Positions 34,916-42,931 of a stretch of DNA of 64,000 bases are shown one piece after another. A program made the position numbers and the translations under genes. The notes beneath the pieces are model-generated. The model did no database searches. It was given only the letters and a program-made list of their open reading frames with translations, and was not told where the DNA came from. The DNA is from Caenispirillum bisanense (GTDB taxonomy: Bacteria > Pseudomonadota > Alphaproteobacteria > Rhodospirillales > Rhodospirillaceae): assembly GCF_039523075.1 (NCBI RefSeq), contig NZ_BAAAEP010000017.1, positions 1 through 64,000 of the forward strand, read 5' to 3'. Position 1 is the stretch's first letter; every line of letters begins with the position of its first letter.

Positions 34916-35694
34916 TGCACCGCTCGCCTGCTCTCGCCCTCGCCCTCGCCCTGTCCCTGGTCGCCGTGCCGCTCGGCGTGGCCGGCGCGGCCGAGGTGGT
35001 CCAGCATAGCGGCACCGGCATCGCCGTCGACGCCCCCGCCCGCAGCGTCGAGCCGACCCCGGCGCCGGCCATGGTGATGCCGGACCCGCCGCCCACGGTG
35101 GTCGAGCCCGACCCGCCGCCCATGGTGGTGATGCCGGACGCCCCGGCACGCACCGTCGTCCAGCAGCCGGGGCGCGGCATCGATCAGGTTCCCGGGCGGA
35201 CGGTGGGGCCGGGGCAAACCATCAACGGCGTCACCAATCCCTTCGCCGGCGGCGGCATCCCGCAGCAGTCCGGCACGGTGGTGCGGCAGGTGGACCGCGA
35301 CCCCCGGGCGGTGGCGGCGGAGCGGCAGGCCAGGCAGGACCTGCAGGAGTTCCTCGCCACCCGCAAGGCGGCCGGGGTGACGCCGCCGCCGCCGCCGCGC
35401 GACACCCAGCCGGCGGCGCAGCCCGCCGCCGGTGACGCGCCCGGCACCTACTACTGCCAGACGGCGGTCCACGGCGCCGTCCAGTCGGCCGGACAGATCG
35501 AGCTGCGGCCCGACGGCGGCTACCTGTTCAATGCCCAGCCGGGCGGCCGCTATCGCCTGGGCGGCGGCAGGGTGACCTTCGACGGCACCCTGCAGGCCTG
35601 GGACGGCGGTCGCGCCGCCTATGACGGCAGCAGCCTGGAGTTCAGCTGGAAGAACGCCGAAGGCTGGGACCAGTGGTACTACTGCCGGCGGTGA
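34915..35694 (+). CDS. Exported Pro-rich protein with C-terminal beta domain
   Basis: A 259-residue protein. The signal peptide covers about residues 1-26 ('AGAAEVV'). A long Pro/Val/Asp-rich section follows with near-repeats such as 'MVMPDPPPTVVEPDPPPMVVMPD', then a charged helix ('AERQARQDLQEFLATRKA'). The last 85 residues form a compact beta-rich domain with two cysteines that may form a disulfide ('GTYYCQTAVHG' and 'QWYYCRR'). No family recognised. The overlap with the preceding gene suggests partners in the periplasm. Confidence 0.78.
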   Translation: MHRSPALALALALSLVAVPLGVAGAAEVVQHSGTGIAVDAPARSVEPTPAPAMVMPDPPPTVVEPDPPPMVVMPDAPARTVVQQPGRGIDQVPGRTVGPGQTINGVTNPFAGGGIPQQSGTVVRQVDRDPRAVAAERQARQDLQEFLATRKAAGVTPPPPPRDTQPAAQPAAGDAPGTYYCQTAVHGAVQSAGQIELRPDGGYLFNAQPGGRYRLGGGRVTFDGTLQAWDGGRAAYDGSSLEFSWKNAEGWDQWYYCRR

Positions 35695-35887
35695 CGGCGG
35701 CATCCTCCACCACCGCCCGGTAGTCTTGAACGGCGATGCGGCAGCAGGCATAGCCTTCTGCCGGGCGTTGCGATATTCTTGCGCGCCGACTCGTGAAACC
35801 ATTCCCGCCGGCCCCCACGTTATACCAGGGATCGACGCTTCGGACCGCCGCCCGCGGCCGCAGAGCCCTTGAGGATGCAGCACCGCC

Positions 35888-36823
35888 ATGATTTCCCGCC
35901 GCTCGTTCACCGCCCTCAGCCTGGCCGCCGCGGCTACCACCGGCGCCGGGCTGCCGGCTCTGCCCGCCTTCGCCGCCCGCCAGCCGGAAGAACGGCTGGT
36001 GACCACCTACGTGGTCAAGAAGGGCGATACCTTCCACGAGATCGCCAAGGCCAAGGGACTCGGCTTCCTTGAGCTGCGCGCCGCCAACCCGGACGTGGAG
36101 CCGTGGATGCCCGAGCCCGGCTCGGAAATCGTCATCCCGAGCATCCACATCGCCCCCCGCGCCATGGACAAGGGCATCCTGCTCAGCCTGGGCGGCATGC
36201 GGCTGTTCCACTTCCGCGGCAACGGCCAGGTGGACAGCTACGCCGTCGGCATCGGCGCCGAGGGGCTGGAGACGCCGCTCGGCACCACCACCGTGGTCTC
36301 CAAGCGCAAGGACCCGACCTGGACGCCCACGGCCAACATCCGCAAGCGCAAGCCCTACCTGCCGGCCTCCATCGGGCCGGGGCCGGACAACCCGCTCGGC
36401 AACCGCGCCATGTACCTGGGCTGGCCCGCCTACCTGATCCACGGCACCAACCTGCCGGACGGCATCGGCCGCCGCACCTCGTCGGGCTGCATCCGCATGT
36501 ACCCGTGGGACGTGGAGGCGATCTACGAGAAGGTCGATGTCGGCACCCGGGTCATGTCGGTGGACGACCGCTACTCCGTCGCCTTCGACAGCGGCCGCCT
36601 GTGGCTGGAGGTTCACCCCACCCTGACCGGCTGGAACCTGCTGGAAGACCGCGAGGAACTGCCGCCGTCCATCCTCAGCCAGGACATCATCAACGCCATC
36701 GTCGCCGCCGCGCCGGAAGACGTGACGGTGGACTGGGAAGCGGCGGAACGGGTGGTGCGCGAACAGCGCGGCTACCCCGTCGCCATCGGCCACGGCAGCA
36801 CCATGACCACCGCCCTGCGCTGA
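35888..36823 (+). CDS. LysM and L,D-transpeptidase (YkuD) protein
   Basis: A 311-residue periplasmic enzyme that forms or breaks L,D-crosslinks in peptidoglycan or attaches lipoproteins. The signal peptide (1-30) has a twin-arginine-like start ('MISRRSFTALSLAAAA'). A LysM domain follows ('VVKKGDTFHEIAKAKGL'), then the YkuD domain with the catalytic motif 'HGTNLPDGIGRRTSSGCIRM', where the Cys is the nucleophile. A Lpp-like lipoprotein gene lies only 200 bases away on the other strand, and could be its substrate as in E. coli; that is inference. Confidence 0.94.
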   Translation: MISRRSFTALSLAAAATTGAGLPALPAFAARQPEERLVTTYVVKKGDTFHEIAKAKGLGFLELRAANPDVEPWMPEPGSEIVIPSIHIAPRAMDKGILLSLGGMRLFHFRGNGQVDSYAVGIGAEGLETPLGTTTVVSKRKDPTWTPTANIRKRKPYLPASIGPGPDNPLGNRAMYLGWPAYLIHGTNLPDGIGRRTSSGCIRMYPWDVEAIYEKVDVGTRVMSVDDRYSVAFDSGRLWLEVHPTLTGWNLLEDREELPPSILSQDIINAIVAAAPEDVTVDWEAAERVVREQRGYPVAIGHGSTMTTALR

Positions 36824-36972
36824 CCGCCGAGGGCGCTCCGCCACCCCGACACCAGGGCGCTGCCGGCCACCGGCGGCGCCCTTGGTTCTTGCGCCCGCAG
36901 GCGGGCATGAAAAAACCGCCGGCCCGACGGGCGGCGGTGGCAGCGGCGGGCCGTCCACGGCCCGGAAAAACC

Positions 36973-37010
36973 GACCGGGGGCGGCGAGAAAATGCTCTCC
37001 GCCCCCGGCC
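36973..37010 (-). terminator. Intrinsic terminator of the Lpp-like gene
   Basis: A stem of 13 pairs with one mismatch, rich in GC, with a short A/T-rich loop; on the minus strand it is followed by GGTTTTTCCG. Confidence 0.8.
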
Positions 37011-37025
37011 GTACCCGTCAGATGA

Positions 37026-37265
37026 TCACTTGCGCATCATCTGCTGGTAGATACGCTCCGCCTTGTTGGCGGCGGCTTCGGCACGCTGGGCAGCGGCCTC
37101 GGCGCGCTGCGCAGCGGCCTGGGCCTGCTGAGCGGCGGCCTGAGCCGACTGGCCGGCCTGCACGGCCGAGTTCATGGTGGTGCGGTCTTCTTCGCTCATG
37201 CCCTGAGCGCAGGCCGCCAGACCGAGAATCATCGGAACGGCGAGCAGCAGACGAGTGGTCTTCAT
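37026..37265 (-). CDS. Lpp-like alanine-zipper lipoprotein
   Basis: A 79-residue lipoprotein. The lipobox 'LGLAACAQ' puts the lipidated Cys at residue 19. The mature part is an Ala/Gln/Glu/Arg coiled coil ('AQAAAQQAQAAAQRAEAAA') ending 'IYQQMMRK' with a C-terminal Lys, the residue that E. coli Lpp uses for attachment to peptidoglycan. The Ala-zipper and terminal Lys fit a Braun-lipoprotein role. It is well spaced from both neighbours and has its own terminator, as expected for an abundant protein. Confidence 0.85.
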   Translation of the reverse strand: MKTTRLLLAVPMILGLAACAQGMSEEDRTTMNSAVQAGQSAQAAAQQAQAAAQRAEAAAQRAEAAANKAERIYQQMMRK

Positions 37266-37369
37266 ATCAATAAACCTCCCAATGTCACGCGTGAGACGGA
37301 GCTACGCCCGTCAAACGCGCATGTTTGGTCAGAAGTTCGCCAACCGCAAGGCCTTAAAGCCATTCTGCC

Positions 37370-38077
37370 TCACGGTGTTGCGGATTTGCCACGGTCTGTC
37401 TCATCCATGACACGCCGAATCAACGGAACGGTGATGTCCCGACGCTCCGCAAGACTGAGTGTGTCCGCAGCCGCCACAATTTCACGCGCGGCGGCGAAGG
37501 AACGTTCCATGTGACGCAGCAAAAAGGCCACCACCTCGGGCCCGACTCGCAGCTGGCGGTCGATGAACAGCTTCACCAGCACCGCTTCCATCAGCAGGTC
37601 GTCGGGGGCGGCGATGGCCACCGCCTGCGCCGTCGACAGGCGGGAGCGCAGGTCGGGCAGCCGCACCCGCCAGCGGGCCGGCGGCGTCTCGCCGGTCAGC
37701 AGCAGGTGGCCGTGGCGCTCCTTCACCAGGTTCCACAGGTGGAACAGCGCCTCCTCCAGCCGCGCCGAGGGCACCAGCCGGTCGGCCTCCTCCACCACCA
37801 CGGCGCGGTGATGGGCCAGCAGGTAGGGCACGTCCTCGCCCGGCAGTTCGTCGGCGGTCAGGATGGCGGCGCCGCTCTGGGCCGCGAAGACGTGGACCAG
37901 ATGTGTCTTGCCGCAGCCGCGCGGCCCGTGCAGGGCGAGGGCATGGCCCGGCCAGTCGGGCCAGCGGTCCAGCCACGCCACCGCCTCCTCGTTGGCGGGG
38001 GTGACGAGGAAATCCTCGCGCGACAGCGCCGGACGGTGCGGCAGGGCGAGGGGAAGCTGCTTGCCGGGATCGCTCAT
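37370..38077 (-). CDS. hdaA: Hda-like DnaA homologue (HdaA)
   Basis: A 235-residue AAA+ protein related to DnaA domain III. The N-terminus 'KQLPLALPHRP' holds the beta-clamp-binding motif of Hda. Walker A is 'GPRGCGKTH' (51-59), and 'VVVEEADRL' is a Walker B-like strand. It has no DNA-binding domain IV. In Caulobacter HdaA with the clamp inactivates DnaA-ATP after initiation. Its ATG overlaps the stop of the upstream AI-2E permease gene (ATGA), so translation is coupled. The gene order permease-hdaA is conserved in related genomes. Confidence 0.9.
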   Translation of the reverse strand: MSDPGKQLPLALPHRPALSREDFLVTPANEEAVAWLDRWPDWPGHALALHGPRGCGKTHLVHVFAAQSGAAILTADELPGEDVPYLLAHHRAVVVEEADRLVPSARLEEALFHLWNLVKERHGHLLLTGETPPARWRVRLPDLRSRLSTAQAVAIAAPDDLLMEAVLVKLFIDRQLRVGPEVVAFLLRHMERSFAAAREIVAAADTLSLAERRDITVPLIRRVMDETDRGKSATP

Positions 38078-39183
38078 GGCGCCGGCGGCGGCAGCGGCGC
38101 CGGCGGCCCTTCGGCCGCTCCGGCGGCCCCATGGCCGGTGTAGAGCGGGCTGCGCAGGTACTGGCCGAGGAAGAACCGCACCAGCACCCCGATCACCGCC
38201 GCCACCGGCACCGCCAGCAGCAGGCCGACGAAGCCGAACAGCGCACCGCCCGCCAGCAGGGCGAAGATCACCCACACCGGATGCAGGCCGATGCGGTCGC
38301 CCACCAGCTTGGGCGTCAGGTAGTTGCCCTCCAGCAGCTGGCCGGCGACGAACACCGCCACCACCAGCCCGACCGGCAGGTAGGTGTCGAACTGCGCCAG
38401 GGCGAGGCCGATGCCGACCACGAAGCCGGTGATGGTGCCAAGGTAGGGAATGAAGCTCAGCACCCCCGCCGCCAGCCCCACCAGCAGCCCGAGGTCGAGC
38501 CCCACCAGCGTCAGCCCGATGGCGTAGAAGGCGCCCAGCACCAGACACACGCTCGCCTGGCCGCGGACGAAGCCGGCCAGGATGGCGTCGATCTCGCGGA
38601 AGCGGTCGCGGATGGTGTCGGCATGGTCGCGCGGCAGCCAGCCGTCCACCTTGGCCACCATGCGGTCCCAGTCGCGCAGCTGGTAGAACGCCACCACCGG
38701 CGTGATGAACAGCAGCGACAGCAGGTTGAGCAGGGCGAATCCGCCGGTCAGCAGGCCCTTCAGCACCGACCCGACGAACTCCAGCGCCTTGCCGGCATAG
38801 CCGCCGGCGCTTTCCTGCAGGGTGGCCACCTGATCGGCCGGCAGGCGCTGCTTGATCTCGGCCAGCAGCGGCTCCGCCACCTCGCGCAGCATCTCGATGT
38901 AGCCCGGCAGGCGGATGACGAAGGCCGTCACCTGCGCCTGCAGCAGCGGCACCAGCAGCAGCAGCGCCGCCACCAGCGACAGCACGAAGCCGGCGGTGAT
39001 GACCACCACCGCCATCAGGCGCGACAGGCCCCATTTCTCCAGCCGGTCGGCGACGGGGTCGAGGAAGTAGGCGACGGCCATGCCGGCGACGAAGGGCAGC
39101 AGCACCTCGCGCAGCACCCACAGGGCCGCGACGAACACCGCCAGGCCGATCAGCCAGAAACGGATCTGCCGGCTGCGAGACAT
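38074..39183 (-). CDS. AI-2E family transporter (PerM)
   Basis: A 369-residue inner-membrane protein with eight helices. The first pair ('IRFWLIGLAVFVAALWVLREVLLPF') and the C-terminal block with 'SFIPYLGTITGFVVGIGLALAQF', 'NYLTPKLVGDRIGLHPVWVI' and 'LLLAVPVAAVIGVL' are hallmark motifs of this family. Members move small molecules or sodium. The link to hdaA is positional. The C-terminus is Ala/Pro-rich. Confidence 0.93.
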   Translation of the reverse strand: MSRSRQIRFWLIGLAVFVAALWVLREVLLPFVAGMAVAYFLDPVADRLEKWGLSRLMAVVVITAGFVLSLVAALLLLVPLLQAQVTAFVIRLPGYIEMLREVAEPLLAEIKQRLPADQVATLQESAGGYAGKALEFVGSVLKGLLTGGFALLNLLSLLFITPVVAFYQLRDWDRMVAKVDGWLPRDHADTIRDRFREIDAILAGFVRGQASVCLVLGAFYAIGLTLVGLDLGLLVGLAAGVLSFIPYLGTITGFVVGIGLALAQFDTYLPVGLVVAVFVAGQLLEGNYLTPKLVGDRIGLHPVWVIFALLAGGALFGFVGLLLAVPVAAVIGVLVRFFLGQYLRSPLYTGHGAAGAAEGPPAPLPPPAP

Positions 39184-39222
39184 GATCTACCCGATCCCTC
39201 CCCCTGCGGCGCCGTGCCGCTG

Positions 39223-39774
39223 TCAGCCCTCCTGTCCGTCGGAGGCGACCTTGCGCCCCCAGACCCACAGGTAGGCCGCCCCCGACGCTGCGGTCGTGGC
39301 GGCCGTCACCCACGTCAGTACACCAAGCGCCGGGCCGACGTCCATATTCAGCCCCTCCACCGCCAGCGTCGAGGCGGCCAGCACCACCTGCGTCACCGTG
39401 TTGGCCTTGGAGACGAACAGCGGCTGCATGTGCAGTGGCCCGATCACCACGTGGTAGAGGATGGCGCCACCGACGATGAGGGCATCGCGGAACACCACCA
39501 GGATCACCAGCCAGCTGGGCAGGTAGCCGGCCATGCCGAGGGTGATGTAGACGCTGACCAGCAGCGCCTTGTCGGCCAGTGGGTCGAGGAAGGCGCCCAG
39601 CGGCGTGCGGGCGTCCAGCCAGCGCGCCAGGGCGCCGTCGACGGCATCGGTGATGCCGGCGATGACGAAGACCGCGAAGGCGAGCTTCAGCTCGTGCTCC
39701 AGGATCAGCCAGATGGTCAGCGGCACCAGCAGCAGCCGGAACACCGACAGGATGTTGGGGATGTTGCGCACCAC
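39223..39774 (-). CDS. CDP-alcohol phosphatidyltransferase
   Basis: A 183-residue membrane enzyme. The catalytic motif is complete: 'DAVDGALARWLDARTPLGAFLDPLADKA' contains D-G-A-R and G-D-D spaced as usual. Start 'MVRNIPNILSVFRLLLVPL' fits the phosphatidylglycerophosphate synthase/cardiolipin synthase branch. It transfers an alcohol to CDP-diacylglycerol at the inner membrane; glycerol-3-phosphate is the most likely acceptor but not proven. The DUF2066 gene ends 34 bases upstream, so the two may share a transcript. Confidence 0.92.
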   Translation of the reverse strand: MVRNIPNILSVFRLLLVPLTIWLILEHELKLAFAVFVIAGITDAVDGALARWLDARTPLGAFLDPLADKALLVSVYITLGMAGYLPSWLVILVVFRDALIVGGAILYHVVIGPLHMQPLFVSKANTVTQVVLAASTLAVEGLNMDVGPALGVLTWVTAATTAASGAAYLWVWGRKVASDGQEG

Positions 39775-39808
39775 GTCCGTCCGCCCCTTCCCGTGCCTGC
39801 CGGAGCCG

Positions 39809-41149
39809 TTACTGCGCCACTGCCGGCGGCACGATCACCTGCCCCTGCCCCGCCGGACGCGGCTGCTGGGGCTGGAGGGGAGGCTGAGGCTGCCCCGGCG
39901 CGGCCCCCGGGGCCTGCCCCTGCGGCATCATGCCCGGCTGCGCCAGCGGCTGCGGCTGACCGAGACCGCCGCCGGCCCCGGCCGGCGCCTGCGGCGCGGG
40001 CGCACCGCCGGCCCCGCGCCGCAGCTCGATCTGCCACAGGCCGCCGCCGAGGTCGCTGAGGTCGAGGCCGTACTGGGCCAGCGTCAGCGCCAGCTGATCC
40101 TGGCTGCCGACGTAGCCGAGCAGGATCTGCGCCCGCTCGCGGCTGAGCGCCTGGATGTCGACGCCGCGCACGATGGGCACCTGCGACAGCCGCTCGCGCA
40201 CCGTCAGCCAGGTGTCCAGGCTGCCGGTCGGCACCAGCACGGTCACCTGCGACGGCGCCTCGCTGGCCGAGGCGGCGACGGTGGCGGCGCGCCATTCGTC
40301 GCGCAGGCGGTTGGCGACCTCGTTGGTGGCGCGGGTCAGGAAGGCGGCCTCGTCCTCGCCCGGCTGGCGGTCGACGGACAGGCTCGCCTGGGTGGGCTCG
40401 CCGGCCAGCCGCAGGCGGGTCAGCTCGATCTGCAGGCGCGACTCGCCGCTGCGGATGGCATGGGCGATGACGCCCTCGGTCATCTCGTAGCGCTGGAGGA
40501 TGCGGCGCACCGCCCCGGCCTGACGGGCCGCCGCCTCGTCGGCGGAAATGGCCTGCAGGTCGCCGAGATCGCCGAGCGGCGTGGTCGCCGGCACCAGCCC
40601 GCCGGAGGGACGGCGCTGCCACGCCTCGCGCCAGGGGTTGGGGTCTTCCCACAGGGTCGGCGGGGCGTCGGCGGCGGACTGCCACAGGGGCAGCACCAGC
40701 ACCGGCGTGCGGGCGGTTTCCGTGAAGCTGATGCCGCTCTGGCGCAGCAGCGCGCGCACGGCGTTGGGATTGTAGAGGATGTCGAGGGTGGCGATGTAGC
40801 GCACGCTGGATCGCTTCTCGTCCTTCACCTGCAGCGACAGGACGTAGTTCTGCGCATCCTGCGCCGACACCTGCGGCACCCGCCCCTGCTCGCCGGGCGG
40901 CGTCAGGTCGCGCAGCACCTGGGCAAGGCCCTTGGCCTGCGCTTCCAGCAGCGCCTGATCGCGCGCCTTCAGGGCGTTGTCGGCGGTGACGTCGACCGTG
41001 ACGTCGCGGGCCGTGAACAGCTCCTGCGTCGCGGCCAGGGCGGCGCCATCCTGCGCCCGGCCGTCACCCGGCAGCAGCAGCCCGACCAGGGCGAAAACCG
41101 CCGCAACGGCCATTGCAATGGAGCGCCGATGCAGTATCTTGCAGCCCAT
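39809..41149 (-). CDS. DUF2066 family exported protein
   Basis: A 446-residue protein. Signal peptide about 1-35 ('AVAAVFALVGLLLPGDGRAQ'). The DUF2066 domain is recognised by 'FTARDVTVDVTADNALKARDQALLEAQAKGLAQVLRDL' and 'ARTPVLVLPLW'. The last 90 residues are a Pro/Gln/Gly low-complexity tail. The domain is always next to purM in this group of bacteria, as here, but its function is unknown. I used the Met at 41149; a Met at 41113 is also possible. The ribosome site is weak in both cases. Confidence 0.88.
   Translation of the reverse strand: MGCKILHRRSIAMAVAAVFALVGLLLPGDGRAQDGAALAATQELFTARDVTVDVTADNALKARDQALLEAQAKGLAQVLRDLTPPGEQGRVPQVSAQDAQNYVLSLQVKDEKRSSVRYIATLDILYNPNAVRALLRQSGISFTETARTPVLVLPLWQSAADAPPTLWEDPNPWREAWQRRPSGGLVPATTPLGDLGDLQAISADEAAARQAGAVRRILQRYEMTEGVIAHAIRSGESRLQIELTRLRLAGEPTQASLSVDRQPGEDEAAFLTRATNEVANRLRDEWRAATVAASASEAPSQVTVLVPTGSLDTWLTVRERLSQVPIVRGVDIQALSRERAQILLGYVGSQDQLALTLAQYGLDLSDLGGGLWQIELRRGAGGAPAPQAPAGAGGGLGQPQPLAQPGMMPQGQAPGAAPGQPQPPLQPQQPRPAGQGQVIVPPAVAQ
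41113..41140 (+). promoter_or_regulatory. Possible promoter of purM inside the DUF2066 5' end
   Basis: TTGCAA (41113-41118), a 16-base spacer and TATCTT (41135-41140). The short gap between divergent genes means the purM promoter must overlap the first codons of the DUF2066 gene. Confidence 0.4.
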
Positions 41150-41189
41150 CGAACCGAGCCGTTCAGTCACACACGCAGACGAGGCCGTC

Positions 41190-42275
41190 ATTACCACTCC
41201 CTCTGACAAGACCGGGTTGTCGTACAAGGACGCCGGCGTTGACATTGACGCCGGAAACGCGCTTGTGCAAGCCATCAAGCCGCTCGCCAAGTCGACCACC
41301 CGCGCCGGGGCAGATGCCGCGCTGGGCGGCTTCGGTGCCCTGTTCGACCTGAAGGCCGCCGGTTTCACCGACCCGGTGCTGGTTGCCGCCACCGATGGCG
41401 TCGGCACCAAGCTGCGGGTGGCGATCACCGCCGGCCGCCATGAGACCGTCGGCATCGATCTGGTGGCCATGAGCGTCAACGACCTCGTGGTCCAGGGTGC
41501 CGAGCCGCTGTTCTTCCTCGACTATTACGCGACGGGGCGGCTTCGGGTTGATGTGGCGCGTGACGTGGTCGCCGGAATCGCAGAGGGATGCCGTCAGGCC
41601 GGCTGCGCGCTGATCGGCGGCGAGACCGCCGAAATGCCCGGCATGTACGAGGATGGCGACTACGACATCGCCGGGTTCGCCGTCGGCGCCGCCGAGCGCG
41701 GCCAGTTGCTGGACGGCCAGGGCGTGCAAGCCGGCGACGTGGTGATCGGCCTTGCCGCCTCGGGCATCCACTCCAACGGCTACAGCCTGGTGCGCCGCAT
41801 CGTCGAGCGCACCGGCCTCGGCTACGACGCCCCGGCCCCCTTCGCCGCCGGCCAGACCCTGGGCGAAGCCCTGCTGACGCCGACCCGCATCTATGTGAAA
41901 AGCTGCCTCGCGGCGGTGCGCGCCGGCCACGTCAAGGCGCTGGCCCACATCACCGGCGGCGGCTTCTGGGAGAACATCCCGCGCGTGCTGCCCGACACCG
42001 TGGCGGCCGAGCTGGACGCCGACGCCCTGGCGCTGCCGCCGGTGTTCAAGTGGCTGGCCCAGGAAGGCAACGTCGGCGCCCACGAAATGGCCCGCACCTT
42101 CAACTGCGGTGTCGGCATGGTGGTGGTGGTGCCGGCCGACCGCGCCGACGCCGCCCTGGCGGTGTTCAAGGAGCACGGCGAGGACGCCCGCGTCATCGGC
42201 CGCATGGTCGAGCGCGGCGACGGCGAGCCGGTGCGCATCCCCGGTCTGGCCGCCGCCTGGGCACTGCCGGAATGA
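41190..42275 (+). CDS. purM: Phosphoribosylformylglycinamidine cyclo-ligase (AIR synthetase)
   Basis: The fifth step of purine synthesis. About 361 residues with the full AIR synthetase signatures 'YKDAGVDIDAGNALV', 'VAATDGVGTKLRVAI', 'VVQGAEPLFFLDYYATG' and 'SGIHSNGYSLVRRI'. There is no ATG, GTG or TTG that includes the conserved N-terminus 'SDKTGLSYKDAG', which matches E. coli 'TDKTSLSYKDAG'. The only fitting codon is ATT at 41190, with GAGG five bases ahead; a TTG at 41217 would remove those residues. I used 41190. It overlaps purN by ATGA. Its start lies 40 bases from the divergent DUF2066 gene. Confidence 0.93.
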   Translation: MTTPSDKTGLSYKDAGVDIDAGNALVQAIKPLAKSTTRAGADAALGGFGALFDLKAAGFTDPVLVAATDGVGTKLRVAITAGRHETVGIDLVAMSVNDLVVQGAEPLFFLDYYATGRLRVDVARDVVAGIAEGCRQAGCALIGGETAEMPGMYEDGDYDIAGFAVGAAERGQLLDGQGVQAGDVVIGLAASGIHSNGYSLVRRIVERTGLGYDAPAPFAAGQTLGEALLTPTRIYVKSCLAAVRAGHVKALAHITGGGFWENIPRVLPDTVAAELDADALALPPVFKWLAQEGNVGAHEMARTFNCGVGMVVVVPADRADAALAVFKEHGEDARVIGRMVERGDGEPVRIPGLAAAWALPE

Positions 42276-42925
42276 CCTCGCGCCTGAAGGTCGGCGTGCT
42301 GGTTTCCGGCCGCGGCAGCAACCTGCAGGCGCTGCTGGATGCCTGCGGCGACCCGTCGCACCCGGCGGAGATCGTCACCGTCATCTCCAACGTGCCCGGC
42401 GCCTATGCGCTGGAACGGGCGGCGAAGGCCGGCGTGCCGACCCAGACCATCGACCACAAGGGCTTCTCGGGGCGCGAGCCCTTCGAGGCGGCGCTGACCG
42501 CGGCGCTCGAGTCGGCGGGCGTGCAGCTGGTCTGCCTCGCCGGCTTCATGCGGCTGCTGACGCCGGGGTTCGTGACCCACTGGCACGACCGCATGATCAA
42601 CATCCACCCGAGCCTGCTGCCCAGCTTCAAGGGCCTGCACACGCACGAGCGGGCGCTGGCGGCGGGCGTGCGGTTCCACGGCTGCACCGTCCACTACGTG
42701 CGCGCCGACATGGACGCCGGCCCGATCATCGTGCAGGCGGCGGTGCCGGTGCTGGCCGACGACGATGCCGATGCCCTGGGCGCCCGCGTGCTGGAGGCGG
42801 AGCACCGCATCTACCCGCTGGCGCTGCGGCTGGTGGCCGAGGGCAAGGCGGTGGTGGACGGCGAGCGGGTGCTGCTGCGCGACGCCGGCGGCCCCGACCA
42901 CAGCCTCGTAAACCCGCTCGACTGA
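42272..42925 (+). CDS. purN: Phosphoribosylglycinamide formyltransferase
   Basis: A 217-residue GAR transformylase, the third purine step, using 10-formyl-tetrahydrofolate. The motif 'RMINIHPSLLPSFKGLHTHERAL' contains the catalytic Asn and His, and 'VRADMDAGPIIVQAAVPV' the Asp. The phosphate loop is 'VLVSGRGSNLQALLDA' and the start is full length. The ATG overlaps the purM stop (ATGA). Confidence 0.97.
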   Translation: MTSRLKVGVLVSGRGSNLQALLDACGDPSHPAEIVTVISNVPGAYALERAAKAGVPTQTIDHKGFSGREPFEAALTAALESAGVQLVCLAGFMRLLTPGFVTHWHDRMINIHPSLLPSFKGLHTHERALAAGVRFHGCTVHYVRADMDAGPIIVQAAVPVLADDDADALGARVLEAEHRIYPLALRLVAEGKAVVDGERVLLRDAGGPDHSLVNPLD

Positions 42926-42931
42926 CCTCGC

